DNA of 64,000 nt from Clostridia bacterium (GCA_017936765.1 JAGBEX010000012.1:23894-87893), one strand, 5' to 3'; positions 1 to 8,053 are shown, counted from the stretch's first letter. Translations and numbers: made by a program. The notes: generated by a model not told the origin, from the sequence alone.

Positions 1-10
1 CTTCTCTCCG

Positions 11-41
11 CACCTGTAGGGGCGATCTGCGATCGCCCGCC
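11..41. repeat. Palindromic repeat, copy 1
   Basis: A GC-rich element with a perfect 8-bp inverted repeat, GGGCGATC (20-27) and GATCGCCC (31-38), around a 3-base loop. The same 31 bases recur at 4661-4691. It lies just before the acetyltransferase gene. Elements of this kind are dispersed in many gut Clostridia; whether it is transcribed or mobile cannot be told here. Confidence 0.8.
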
Positions 42-79
42 CCGCTGCAATATCCACTACTTGCAAAAGGAGGCACCCC

Positions 80-541
80 ATGCGCATTACCGTCCGCGAA
101 GCCACTCCCGATGATGCTACCGCCTTGCAGCGCCTGAATGCGGCCTTCAATGGCGAGGGCTTGCCGGATGCAGAAATGATCCGCGCTGCGCTTTCGTGCA
201 ATCCGCAGGAGTTCACCTGCATTGCCGAGTGCGATGGCGTGGCCGTGGGCTTCCTGTGCGCACAGGTGCATTTCTCCTGGTGCTATGAAAAGCCCACCGT
301 GGAGATTGCTGAATTGTATGTGGATGCTGCTTACCGACGTCAGGGTGCTGCCCGTCAACTGATGCAGCTGGCCGAGAAAATCGCCATGCAGCGCTTTGGC
401 GCAACGAAAACCGTGCTGCTCACCGGAGGGCACAACCTGACTGCCCAAACCTTCTACGAATCCCAAGGCTACTGCCGGGATGACGAAATCCACTACGCAA
501 AACGCTTATCGCCCGCCCCCGTCCACACGCTCAATTCCTAA
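80..541 (+). CDS. GNAT-family N-acetyltransferase
   Basis: A 153-residue protein with the single GNAT fold expected to transfer an acetyl group from acetyl-CoA to an amine; the substrate is not predictable. The acetyl-CoA pyrophosphate loop is visible as RRQGAA at about residues 86-91, and the closing strand 'FYESQGY' near the C-terminus is typical. The ATG at 80 follows an AAAGGAGG ribosome site with good spacing. The last ten or so codons lie in repeat-like DNA (509-571) that resembles 4682-4740, so the C-terminal tail is probably repeat-derived. It appears to be a single gene ahead of the two-component operon. Confidence 0.88.
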   Translation: MRITVREATPDDATALQRLNAAFNGEGLPDAEMIRAALSCNPQEFTCIAECDGVAVGFLCAQVHFSWCYEKPTVEIAELYVDAAYRRQGAARQLMQLAEKIAMQRFGATKTVLLTGGHNLTAQTFYESQGYCRDDEIHYAKRLSPAPVHTLNS

Positions 542-571
542 TTCATAATTCATAATTCCGAATTACATTTG
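509..571. repeat. AATTC-rich repeat tail overlapping the acetyltransferase end
   Basis: The stretch has the same layout as 4682-4740: an ATCGCCCGCC core, then CAC and CTCAATTCC, then short tandem AATTC-type units. It supplies the C-terminal codons and stop codon of the upstream acetyltransferase and ends just before the response-regulator ribosome site. Confidence 0.55.
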
Positions 572-589
572 TCGCCGGAGGTGACACCC

Positions 590-1282
590 ATGAAAGACAA
601 GCCCTATATCCTGCTTGTTGACGACGATCCCAACATTTCCCGCCTGGTGCAGCTCTACCTGGAAAAGGAGGGCTTCGAGGTCAAGACCGCCGACCGGGGC
701 GATGATGCCCTGGCCCATTTCCGCAAGCTGCCCCCGGACTTGATGCTCCTGGACGTGATGCTCCCCGGCATGGACGGCTGGCAGGTGCTGAAGTCCGTGC
801 GCAAAACCAGCAGTATCCCCATCATTATGCTCACCGCCAAGGACGAGACCTTCGACAAGGTGCTGGGCCTGGAGCTGGGCGCGGATGACTACATCACCAA
901 GCCCTTTGATACCAAGGAGCTGGTGGCCCGTGTGAAGGCCGTGCTGCGCCGCACCCAGGGCAGCGACGAGGAAAAGACCGACACCCTGGCCTTCCCCGGC
1001 CTTACGGTGAGCCTCGCCCAATACGAGGTGAACTACCAGGGCGAGAAGGTGGAAATGCCCCCCAAGGAGCTGGAGGTGCTGTACTTCCTGGCCTCCCACC
1101 AGAATCAGGTGTTCACCCGCGAGCAGCTCCTGGAGCAGGTGTGGGGCTTTGATTTCTATGGCGACAGCCGCACCGTGGATGTGCATATCAAGCGCCTGCG
1201 CGAAAAGCTCCCCGAGTGCGAAAAGCACGGCTGGTGCATCCGCACGGTGTGGGGCGTGGGCTATAAGTTTGAAATGAAGTGA
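590..1282 (+). CDS. OmpR/PhoB-family response regulator
   Basis: A 230-residue DNA-binding response regulator. The receiver domain (about 1-120) has the acidic pocket DDD (11-13), the phospho-acceptor Asp55 in 'LLDVMLPGMDG' and Lys104 in 'ITKPFD'. A winged-helix trans_reg_C domain follows (about 130-228), ending 'GVGYKFE'. The ATG at 590 is chosen over an upstream TTG (569) because GGAGGTG lies at 577-583, at normal distance. The kinase gene starts 4 bases after its stop, so the two form a pair. Targets are unknown; co-orientation with aromatic-pathway genes suggests, but does not prove, a regulatory link. Confidence 0.93.
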   Translation: MKDKPYILLVDDDPNISRLVQLYLEKEGFEVKTADRGDDALAHFRKLPPDLMLLDVMLPGMDGWQVLKSVRKTSSIPIIMLTAKDETFDKVLGLELGADDYITKPFDTKELVARVKAVLRRTQGSDEEKTDTLAFPGLTVSLAQYEVNYQGEKVEMPPKELEVLYFLASHQNQVFTREQLLEQVWGFDFYGDSRTVDVHIKRLREKLPECEKHGWCIRTVWGVGYKFEMK

Positions 1283-1286
1283 CGCT

Positions 1287-2747
1287 ATGATACGACAGGA
1301 ACGGGATATGTTTTCCCGCATCATGGGCATGGTTATGGCGGTGATACTGCTGGTCGCGGTGGGTATTTCCAGCATGAGCTACTTCACCCTGCGCAATCAG
1401 CAGATCTCCGCCCGGCTGGACGCCCTGATGCGGGAGGCGCGGGAGATCGCCTATCTGGCGGCACGGAACTCTGCCAGCTCGGTGGGCATCCTCTTCGGGC
1501 AGAATGACTCCACCATGAACTATATCCGCTGGAAGTCCGAGCAGGTGTATGCCGACTATGGCGCTTACATCCTGGTGGTGGACAGGCGCGGCCGCGTGAT
1601 GGACAATATGCGCACCGCCTATGCCGAGGATCCGGACTTTGTGGCCTCCCTGGACGGGCAGGACATCAGCCTGGCGCTGACCATGGTGCTTTCCGGCCAG
1701 GAGGTGGCCCTGCGCCTGCCCATCGGCGGCGATCCCGCCTTTATGGTGGGCGTCCCCTTTGTGCAGAACGACAATGTGCTGGGTGCGGTGCTGATCCAGA
1801 CCAAGGCGCAGGTCATTGAGGGCGGCCTTATGGCCATGATCCCCCAGACCATCATGGTGGCTACCACGGCCATGTCCATTGCCGCCGCGCTGGTATTCTT
1901 CTATGTGCGCTCGGTGATGCGTCCCCTGGGGGATGTGACCCGCGCCGCCCGAGCCATGGCTGATGGCAATTTCAACGTTCGCGTCTCCACCGAGACCGGC
2001 AGCCCGGAAATCACCGAGCTGTCCACCGCCTTCAACAGCATGGCGGGCAAGCTGTCGGAGGTGGAGAGCAACCGCAGGGAGTTCGTGGCCAATGTGAGCC
2101 ACGAGCTGCGCAGCCCCATCACCTCCATCAGCGGCTTTGTGGAGGGCATGGAGGATGGCACCATCCCTGCCGAGGAGCATCCCAAATACCTGGCGCTGGT
2201 GGGGGATGAGACCCGCCGCCTCTCCAAGCTTATCGGCGACCTGCTGGCGCTTTCCCGCCTGGAGCGGGACGATGCCGCCCTGGAATGGAGCGAGTTCGAC
2301 ATCAACGAAATGCTGCGCCGGGCCATCATCCGCCGGGTGAACGACCTGGAGAGCAAGCGCATGGAGGTCGAGTGCGACTTCCAGCTGGAACCCTGCCTGG
2401 TGCGCGCCGACAGCGACCGCATCGAGCAGGTGGTGGTGAACCTGCTGGACAACGCCATCAAGTTTACCCCCCAGGGTGGCAAGATCACCCTGACCACCGG
2501 GGTGGACAAGGACATTTGCACCGTGGTCGTTCAGGACAACGGTGTGGGCATTCCCCCGGAGGACAGGGGGCGGGTGTTCGACCGGTTCTTTACCGCCGAC
2601 CGCGCTCACACCGCCGGCAAGGGAACCGGCCTGGGGCTGAGCATTTGCCAGCGCATTATGGAAATGCACGGCCAGTCCCTGCGGCTGAAGGATACGGAGG
2701 AAGGCACAGCCTTTGCCTTTACATTGGAAAAGGTCAAGGCCGTATAA
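1287..2747 (+). CDS. Sensor histidine kinase
   Basis: A 486-residue membrane kinase partnering the response regulator just upstream. TM helices at about 11-30 and 186-208 flank an extracytoplasmic sensor region of about 150 residues. A HAMP linker follows (about 210-262), then the dimerisation/phospho-acceptor domain with His272 in 'NVSHELRSP' and a HATPase domain with the N box 'NLLDNAIKF', the G1 box 'DNGVGI' and the G2 box 'GTGLGLSI'. No catalytic motif is missing. An internal Met at residue 8 is a possible alternative start. The signal sensed is unknown. Confidence 0.93.
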   Translation: MIRQERDMFSRIMGMVMAVILLVAVGISSMSYFTLRNQQISARLDALMREAREIAYLAARNSASSVGILFGQNDSTMNYIRWKSEQVYADYGAYILVVDRRGRVMDNMRTAYAEDPDFVASLDGQDISLALTMVLSGQEVALRLPIGGDPAFMVGVPFVQNDNVLGAVLIQTKAQVIEGGLMAMIPQTIMVATTAMSIAAALVFFYVRSVMRPLGDVTRAARAMADGNFNVRVSTETGSPEITELSTAFNSMAGKLSEVESNRREFVANVSHELRSPITSISGFVEGMEDGTIPAEEHPKYLALVGDETRRLSKLIGDLLALSRLERDDAALEWSEFDINEMLRRAIIRRVNDLESKRMEVECDFQLEPCLVRADSDRIEQVVVNLLDNAIKFTPQGGKITLTTGVDKDICTVVVQDNGVGIPPEDRGRVFDRFFTADRAHTAGKGTGLGLSICQRIMEMHGQSLRLKDTEEGTAFAFTLEKVKAV

Positions 2748-2762
2748 GGAGGTACGGAGGAT

Positions 2763-3050
2763 ATGAAGGAGCTGGCGGAGGTTCGTCAGGAGCTGGACGC
2801 GGTGGATCGCCAGATCGTGGCGTTGTTTGAGCAGCGCATGGTGCTGGCACGGGATGTGGCGGCCTACAAGATCGCCCATGGGATGCCCGTGCTGGATCGC
2901 TCCCGGGAGGAAGCGGTGCTGGCCTCCCGCATGGGGATGCTGAAGGATGCCCACTGGGCAGAAAGCGTCCGAGCCCTGTATGAGGAGATCATGCGGCTCA
3001 GCCGTGCCGAACAGGAATGTATCCTGAAGGAGGCAGAAAACCATGCTTGA
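2763..3050 (+). CDS. Chorismate mutase, AroQ type
   Basis: A 95-residue all-helical chorismate mutase domain, the usual size of a stand-alone AroQ enzyme. It would convert chorismate to prephenate in phenylalanine and tyrosine synthesis. The N-terminal 'VRQELDAVDRQIVALFEQRM' pattern and the following 'VAAYKIAHGMPVLDRSRE' segment carry the Arg, Lys, Asp and Glu residues typical of the active site. A GGAGG ribosome site precedes the ATG. Its last 8 bases overlap the shikimate kinase start (ATGCTTGA), indicating translational coupling. It lies 15 bases after the histidine kinase, in the same apparent operon. Confidence 0.92.
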   Translation: MKELAEVRQELDAVDRQIVALFEQRMVLARDVAAYKIAHGMPVLDRSREEAVLASRMGMLKDAHWAESVRALYEEIMRLSRAEQECILKEAENHA

Positions 3051-3555
3051 GCGTCATGTGTTCCTGATCGGTATGCCCGGCTGCGGCAAAAGCAGCCTGG
3101 GCAAGCGCGTGGCTGGCAATATGCGCATCCCCTATGTGGACATGGATCAGCGCATATCCGATATTGTGGGCTGCACCGTGTCGGAAATGTTTGAGCGCTA
3201 TGGGGAGCAGGCCTTCCGCAATGCGGAGACCAACACCCTCATCCAGCTCACCCGGGAAACCCCCAGCCTGATCTCCACCGGCGGCGGCACCGTGCTGCGG
3301 GAGAACAACCGCGCCATTATGCGCAATTCCGGCGTGATCGTTCTCATCGACCGCCCCCTGGAGGAGATCCTGGGGGATATCAAGCTGGACAGGCGACCTC
3401 TGCTGGCCCAGAAGGGCCTGGGCGAGGTGGAGCGGCTCTACCACGAGCGCATTGATATCTACCGCTCCGTGGCGGACTTTGTGATGGACAACAGCAATGG
3501 CTATCACGCGGGTTTAAGAGGTTTGGAACAAATCATGCGGCACATGGGCTGCTGA
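3043..3555 (+). CDS. aroK: Shikimate kinase
   Basis: A 170-residue P-loop kinase that phosphorylates shikimate at the 3-hydroxyl in the aromatic pathway. The Walker A motif GMPGCGKS is at residues 10-17. The substrate-site residues appear in 'DMDQRI' (about 32-37), the 'FRNAE' segment and 'STGGGTVLR' (about 79-87). The lid Arg is in 'LDRRPLL'. The length matches the family. It overlaps chorismate mutase by 8 bases and is followed by the glutamate-5-kinase-like gene after about 25 bases. Confidence 0.93.
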   Translation: MLERHVFLIGMPGCGKSSLGKRVAGNMRIPYVDMDQRISDIVGCTVSEMFERYGEQAFRNAETNTLIQLTRETPSLISTGGGTVLRENNRAIMRNSGVIVLIDRPLEEILGDIKLDRRPLLAQKGLGEVERLYHERIDIYRSVADFVMDNSNGYHAGLRGLEQIMRHMGC

Positions 3556-3580
3556 TACGATATTTTGGAGGCGTATGGCA

Positions 3581-4408
3581 ATGGACTATCAATTCGACCT
3601 GGTTGGCAAAATCGGCTCTATGGCGCTGATCCGCAAAGAGGATCAGGACATTGACTATAACATTTTCTCCCGCCTGGGCGCGGAGCTGAAGCCCGGCATG
3701 ATCTGGGTCACCTCCGGCGCCACGGAGATCGGCCGCCTGGACTACATCAAGCGCACCGGCTGCGAGCTGTATGGCGACCCGGAGCAGGACAAGACGGACT
3801 ATGCCGCCCAGGGTCAGAGCATCCTGATGCAGAACTACCGTCAGTTCATCTCCCCGGAATACGGCGTGCGCCAGCTGCTGGTGGAGCATACCCACTTCAA
3901 CGATGCGGAGAAGCGGGAGCATATCCGTAAGCTGCTCATCCGCGCCGCTATGCAGAAGACCATCCCCATCGTGAACTACAACGACCCCGTGTCCGACGAG
4001 GAAAACCGCAAGATGGAGCTGGCTGCCCGCCGCCAGCGGGGCGATGAAGTCCACGAGTGCGTGGATAACGACGAGACCGCCGCCGTGATCGCCAATCTTG
4101 TCCGCGCCAAGACCCTGGTGCTGCTGACCTCCACCGAGGGCATCTACCAGAATCCTGCCGATCCCACCACCCTTGTCCGCGACGTGACCGGCAAGACCGT
4201 GGAAGAAGTGGAAGTGGCCGTGCGCAAGCTGCAGTCCAACTGCGTTGGCGCCAGCCGCGCCGGTGCCAACGGTGCCCGCGCCAAGCTGGAATACGCCCTG
4301 GAATCCGTCCGTAACGGCACCACCGTCATCATCGGCCACGCCCGCCACCGCCTCTCCGACCTGGTGGAAGGCCGCGTCGCCTGCACCCGCATCGGTATCG
4401 ACAAGTGA
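3581..4408 (+). CDS. Amino-acid kinase family protein, glutamate-5-kinase-like
   Basis: A 275-residue protein of the amino-acid kinase fold. The pattern resembles the catalytic domain of glutamate 5-kinase: 'VTSGATEIGR', 'AAQGQSILMQ', 'PIVNYNDPV', 'VDNDETAAVIA' and 'LLTSTEGIYQ' match its successive blocks. The C-terminal PUA domain of ProB is absent, so it may be a uridylate-kinase-like or uncharacterised relative rather than ProB. Of two in-frame ATGs, 3581 has 9 bases to GGAGG (3567-3571) and 3575 only 3, so 3581 is preferred. It ends the aromatic-gene run, and palindromic repeats follow immediately. Confidence 0.75.
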   Translation: MDYQFDLVGKIGSMALIRKEDQDIDYNIFSRLGAELKPGMIWVTSGATEIGRLDYIKRTGCELYGDPEQDKTDYAAQGQSILMQNYRQFISPEYGVRQLLVEHTHFNDAEKREHIRKLLIRAAMQKTIPIVNYNDPVSDEENRKMELAARRQRGDEVHECVDNDETAAVIANLVRAKTLVLLTSTEGIYQNPADPTTLVRDVTGKTVEEVEVAVRKLQSNCVGASRAGANGARAKLEYALESVRNGTTVIIGHARHRLSDLVEGRVACTRIGIDK

Positions 4409-4617
4409 CCAGAGGGCTCTGCCCTCTGGACTCCCGCCCAAGGGCTCTGCCCTTGGGAATCCCGCGAAGGGACTTCGTCCCTTTCGAAACCCATTCGGGG
4501 ATGGTGCTGCTGCATGGTCTCCGAGCAGGGGTCACGGCGCATAACGGATGCGCCGCGACGCGGAGGAAGCGAGGCCTTGGCTCCCCCTTTGGGGGAGCTG
4601 TCAGCGCTTGCGCTGAC
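4409..4617. repeat. Cluster of palindromic repeats
   Basis: At least five hairpins follow one another: 4409-4429 (CCAGAGGG/CCCTCTGG), 4437-4457 (CCCAAGGG/CCCTTGGG), 4465-4486 (imperfect, around GGGAC/GTCCC), 4580-4598 (GCTCCCCC/GGGGGAGC) and 4600-4617 (GTCAGCGC/GCGCTGAC). The first two share a CTCTG loop, so they are diverged copies of one unit. No gene is supported here. The first hairpin begins at the stop of the kinase gene and could act in 3'-end formation. Confidence 0.8.
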
Positions 4618-4660
4618 TGAGAGGGCTGCGCCGCTTGCTTCAACGCCTTACGTATTTTCG

Positions 4661-4740
4661 CACCTGTAGGGGCGATCTGCGATCGCCCGCCGTGCCACAC
4701 TCTCAATTCCGCATTCCGAATTCCGCATTCCGAATTTACA
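4661..4740. repeat. Palindromic repeat copy 2 with AATTCCGCATTCCG tandem tail
   Basis: Bases 4661-4691 repeat 11-41 exactly, including the hairpin 4670-4688. They are followed by two exact 14-bp units AATTCCGCATTCCG at 4705-4718 and 4719-4732. The same order of parts occurs in looser form at 509-571, so the hairpin and AATTC-rich tail seem to travel together. Confidence 0.78.
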
Positions 4741-4759
4741 TACGCTTGGAGGTGAGGCT

Positions 4760-5968
4760 GTGCTTTCTGCCGCCATCGGCTATTTTACCCAGGAAAAGCA
4801 TATCCTCTCCTGCCTCAGCGTTACCTGCGGCACCGCTGCCAGCGAGCAGCACGCCCTGGGCGGCGTGGCGGATCGGGCGGGGACGCCCATCCATGAGGAT
4901 AGCATCTACGATCTGGCCAGCCTGACCAAGCTCTTCACCGGGCTGATGGTGATGCGTCTGCGGGAGGAAGGCCTGCTGGATCTCGCCCGCCCGGTGACGG
5001 ACTATGCGCCCCAGTTTGCGAATCTGCGTGAGATCACCGTGGATCAGGTGCTGGGCTTTGAGGTGACGCTGATCACCCCGCAGCGGGTGGACACCCAGCC
5101 GGATGCAGCTGCCGGGCTGCGCCAGCTGTTTGCGGTGGAGCCGCGGCCTGTGGTGGGGCGGGCGTATTCCGATATGCACGCCATGGTGTTGAAGTATGTC
5201 ATCGAGGGTGCGGCAGGGGAGCGCTACATGGAGGCGCTGCATCGGCGGATTCTGTGTCCGCTGGGCATGGCAAACACCTTTGCCCATGTGCCGCAAAGCC
5301 GTTTGCAGGACTGCATCTGCTACGACGGGGAACACCGCATTGAGGGCGAAAGGTGGATTGTGCGGGAGGGCATTGCCCCCGGCACGCCCCACGACCCCAA
5401 AGCCCACCTGCTGATGCAGGAGGGCGATGTGTGCGGCCACGCGGGCTTGTTCTCCACCCGGGGCGATATGACCCGGCTGTGCCAGGGCGTGTTGCGCATG
5501 GATGTGGTGAGCCGGGACAGCCTGCGCTACATGGCGCGGAATCGCACCGGCCGCCGCCTGCCCGACGGCAGCTGGACGCAATTCCTGGGCTGCCAATGCT
5601 ATGTGAAGCATCCCGACCAATACTACTCCGAGATCCCCCTGTATATGTCCGACCAGGCCATTGGCCTCAGCGGCTTCACGGGGCATCACATCGGCATCGA
5701 CCCGGAGGTGGGGGTGTTCACCCTGTTTCTGGGCAACCGGGTGATGGACAGGCTCACCGTCCTCCTGCCGGAGAAGGGGCGTTGCCGTGCCGATTATGGC
5801 CTTGCGGCGGACGGCTCGGGGCAGGTGCGTTGGACAGACGGGTGCCTGCTATTCTCGTCAGTCGACTATGTTCATCAGAAGGATGCGAAACTGCACGCTC
5901 CCATTCGTGAGCTTCTCCGCCTGCCCCATTGGCACCCGGCGGGCAATGAATGGCCATCATGTCCGTAA
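4760..5968 (+). CDS. Serine hydrolase of the beta-lactamase / penicillin-binding fold
   Basis: A 402-residue member of the class C beta-lactamase-like serine hydrolases (esterase/peptidase type). The nucleophile motif SxxK is SLTK at residues 54-57, and the YxN-type motif is YSD at 136-138. A later 'GHAGLFST' segment fits the family's third block. No signal peptide is seen, so it may be cytoplasmic. The start is GTG at 4760, set by GGAGGTGA at 4748-4755. The last 215 bases overlap the convergent small gene 5754-6080; conserved sequence seems to end near 'SSVDYVHQKDA', so the final ~25 residues may be a read-out tail. The substrate is not predictable. Confidence 0.82.
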   Translation: MLSAAIGYFTQEKHILSCLSVTCGTAASEQHALGGVADRAGTPIHEDSIYDLASLTKLFTGLMVMRLREEGLLDLARPVTDYAPQFANLREITVDQVLGFEVTLITPQRVDTQPDAAAGLRQLFAVEPRPVVGRAYSDMHAMVLKYVIEGAAGERYMEALHRRILCPLGMANTFAHVPQSRLQDCICYDGEHRIEGERWIVREGIAPGTPHDPKAHLLMQEGDVCGHAGLFSTRGDMTRLCQGVLRMDVVSRDSLRYMARNRTGRRLPDGSWTQFLGCQCYVKHPDQYYSEIPLYMSDQAIGLSGFTGHHIGIDPEVGVFTLFLGNRVMDRLTVLLPEKGRCRADYGLAADGSGQVRWTDGCLLFSSVDYVHQKDAKLHAPIRELLRLPHWHPAGNEWPSCP

Positions 5969-6080
5969 GCTCCTCCTGGCCGTCCATGGTGGGCGGCATG
6001 GCGGGCATCAGCCCCGTGCATTCCGTGGCCGAGGCCAGCTTTTCCACCGAGTAAAACGAATGATCCCGCTTCTCGTTCAT
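5754..6080 (-). CDS. Small protein with 'ECTGL' motif, function unknown
   Basis: The first ~47 residues ('YSVEKLASATECTGLMPAMPP...AIHCP') look like a genuine small clostridial protein: the composition is not antisense-like, and an AGGGAGGT ribosome site sits upstream of the ATG at 6080. The rest, to residue 108, lies entirely antisense to the end of the serine hydrolase and is rich in Pro, Arg and Gly, as expected of shadow translation. The original stop may have been lost, extending the frame. I do not recognise a characterised family, and no catalytic motif is visible. Confidence 0.5.
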   Translation of the reverse strand: MNEKRDHSFYSVEKLASATECTGLMPAMPPTMDGQEELTDMMAIHCPPGANGAGGEAHEWERAVSHPSDEHSRLTRIAGTRLSNAPAPSRPPQGHNRHGNAPSPAGGR

Positions 6081-6113
6081 CCTGATAACCTCCCTTTCAC
6101 AAGGCTATCATGC

Positions 6114-6147
6114 CCGCTTTTCCTGCGTGGGAAAGCGGATTTTTTTG
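6114..6147 (+). terminator. Intrinsic terminator
   Basis: A 10-bp stem with one wobble pair, CCGCTTTTCC (6114-6123) and GGGAAAGCGG (6129-6138), is followed by a run of T at 6140-6147. It would stop plus-strand transcription after the serine hydrolase. Confidence 0.7.
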
Positions 6148-6152
6148 TAAAG

Positions 6153-6183
6153 AAAAAGGCAAAGCATAGCGCCTTGCCTTTTT
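6153..6183 (-). terminator. Intrinsic terminator, usable on both strands
   Basis: Perfect 10-bp arms AAAAAGGCAA (6153-6162) and TTGCCTTTTT (6174-6183) lie 6 bases past the stop of the minus-strand hydrolase. The A/T tracts at both feet would allow termination in either direction. Confidence 0.8.
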
Positions 6184-6188
6184 GTTTA

Positions 6189-6953
6189 TCACAGCTTGTC
6201 TTCCGTATACACGATCACATGATCCGGGTCGCCGTCGCGCAGGGGATGCTTCCAGCAGGTGCCGCCGAAGTATTCATAGGGCTTGTCGTTCTTCCGCTGG
6301 CCGGAAAGCAACTCCCCGCAGCCCTGGAGCAGCATATCCACCAGCCCGGCGCTGAGGAAATCCTTGGCGTGGCCGGTGAGGATGCGGGCGAACTCGCTGC
6401 CGTGCTGAGCCTTCAGGCTTTGCAGCATCTGCTGAAGCTCTACCAGACTCAGGCTGTGATCCAGCTGCATCCAGATGTGGGGGATCACCCCGTCGCCGGA
6501 GAAGAGGATGCGATCCTGCCTGTCCAGCAGGCCAATGGAGCCGGCGGTGTGACCCTTCAGCTCCACCACCTCCAGCGTCAGGCCGCCCAGGTCGAACACC
6601 TGGCCGATGGCGGCGTCCCGGAAGGGGCAGGCGGTGAGGCCGCGCTGGTCGTAGTCCTCCTGGAACATGGCGAAATGCTCCGCAGCCAGCGCCCGGTCGG
6701 CAGGGTGGAGCCAGGCTTCCTCAAAGAAGGCATTGCCGTAGATGTGGTCGCAATGGCCGTGGGTGTTCACCACCACCAGCGGCAGGTCGGTGAGCGTGCG
6801 GACGATGGCACACAGGTCTTCCATGCCGTTGGCGGTATCGATGACCATGGCCTTCTCCTGGCCGCAGATGAGGTAGCAGGTGCTTTCCCCTGCGTCGTCG
6901 ATGAGGTACAGGTGGGGCAGGAGCTGTTTGATGTTGGCGCGCTGGTTGCTCAT
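6189..6953 (-). CDS. Metallo-beta-lactamase-fold hydrolase
   Basis: A 254-residue metallo-hydrolase. The dinuclear metal motif HxHxDH is 'THGHCDH' with His65, His67, Asp69 and His70. The next metal His lies in 'LKGHTAGSIG', the bridging Asp in 'LFSGDGVIP' and the last His in 'ILTGHAKDF'. The fold hydrolyses esters, lactones or thioesters; glyoxalase II-like activity is possible but unproven. There is no signal peptide. It lies 12 bases after the dehydrogenase gene on the same strand with a GGAGGAA ribosome site, so the two are probably co-transcribed and end at the terminator 6153-6183. Confidence 0.9.
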   Translation of the reverse strand: MSNQRANIKQLLPHLYLIDDAGESTCYLICGQEKAMVIDTANGMEDLCAIVRTLTDLPLVVVNTHGHCDHIYGNAFFEEAWLHPADRALAAEHFAMFQEDYDQRGLTACPFRDAAIGQVFDLGGLTLEVVELKGHTAGSIGLLDRQDRILFSGDGVIPHIWMQLDHSLSLVELQQMLQSLKAQHGSEFARILTGHAKDFLSAGLVDMLLQGCGELLSGQRKNDKPYEYFGGTCWKHPLRDGDPDHVIVYTEDKL

Positions 6954-6965
6954 GGTTCTTCCTCC

Positions 6966-7925
6966 TTAATAGCCGTTGCGCCTGTCCACCACATGGGTCA
7001 GGGGCTGCCCCTGGGTGAAGCGGTGCAGGTTATCGGCAAAGATCTCGTAGATGGACTGACCGTTGATGGGATCCTCGTTCCGGCCGGAGATGTGGGGGGT
7101 GATGATCACGTTTTCCATGTGCCACAGGGGGCTTTCGGCGGGGAGGGGTTCCACCTCCATCACGTCCAGCACCGCACCGGCCAGCTTGCCGGATCGCAGG
7201 GCGGCGATGAGGGCGCTTTCCTCCAGGGTGGAGCCGCGCCCGCAGTTTACGATGATGGTACGCTTGTCCATGTGGGCAAGGATGTCCGCGTTCACCATGT
7301 GATAAGTGGCGGGGGTGCCGGGCAGCGCCATGATGACCGCATCCACGTCGGTCACGGCCTCGGCCAGACGGTCGGAGGTATAGACCTCGTCGAAATCAGC
7401 GGGGGTGTCCCCCTCGGTGCGGCGCACACCGCGAACCGTGGCGCCCATGGCCTTGGCGATGTGGGCGAAACGGCTGCCGATGTCCCCCATGCCCACCACC
7501 GTGATGGTGCTGCCATAGATGCTGCGGCATTGCCCGGCCCGCTGCCAGGTCTTCTGCTGCTGGTTGGCGGCATAGTCGGGCATGAGGCGGAAGAGCATCA
7601 TCAGCCCGGTGAGCATATATTCCGCAATGGCGATGCCAAAAGCGCCGGAGCAGTTGGTCAGCACCACGTCCTCCGTGGCATAGAGGTCGCCGCAGAGGCG
7701 ATCCACCCCCGCATTGGGGCTTTGCACCCAGCGGAGGTCGGGGAGCTGCTTCATGATCTCCGGCGGGAAGTTGCCAAGCAGCGCCACGCAGTCCTGCAGG
7801 TCGGCAGGGTCGGGGGCGGCGGTGCCTTCGCACCACAGGGGTTCCAGCCCGGCAGCCAGGGTAAGGGCGGTGAGGTGTTCCTTTTGCTCCTTGGTAAAGT
7901 GGAGCTGGCGAAATGCGATCTTCAC
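6966..7925 (-). CDS. D-2-hydroxyacid dehydrogenase, NAD(P)-dependent
   Basis: A 319-residue two-domain dehydrogenase that reduces 2-oxoacids to D-2-hydroxyacids. The Rossmann motif GMGDIG is at 145-150. The catalytic trio is visible as Arg in 'NCGRGSTLEE', Glu in 'DVMEVEPLP' and His in 'ITPHISG'. It resembles the GhrA/GhrB and phosphoglycerate-dehydrogenase-like branch; the exact substrate cannot be told. An AAGGAGAA ribosome site precedes the ATG at 7925. It is divergent from the GTPase gene at 8054 and heads a two-gene unit with the metallo-hydrolase. Confidence 0.9.
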   Translation of the reverse strand: MKIAFRQLHFTKEQKEHLTALTLAAGLEPLWCEGTAAPDPADLQDCVALLGNFPPEIMKQLPDLRWVQSPNAGVDRLCGDLYATEDVVLTNCSGAFGIAIAEYMLTGLMMLFRLMPDYAANQQQKTWQRAGQCRSIYGSTITVVGMGDIGSRFAHIAKAMGATVRGVRRTEGDTPADFDEVYTSDRLAEAVTDVDAVIMALPGTPATYHMVNADILAHMDKRTIIVNCGRGSTLEESALIAALRSGKLAGAVLDVMEVEPLPAESPLWHMENVIITPHISGRNEDPINGQSIYEIFADNLHRFTQGQPLTHVVDRRNGY

Positions 7926-8053
7926 GGTGGTTCTCCTTTACGTTGCTGCACCCATTATACAGGATGTGGATTTTTGTTGCAAGGAGAAAAGGGTTTGCGC
8001 CCTTTGTGCCGAATCAAACAACAGACGATGCCACAAAGGAGACATAAGCGAGG

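Noticed and set aside
1188..3044. 618-codon open frame on the minus strand
   Set aside because: It is antisense to the kinase and neighbouring genes; long stop-free antisense frames are expected in GC-rich coding DNA. Composition is rich in His, Gly and Gln, and there is no domain.
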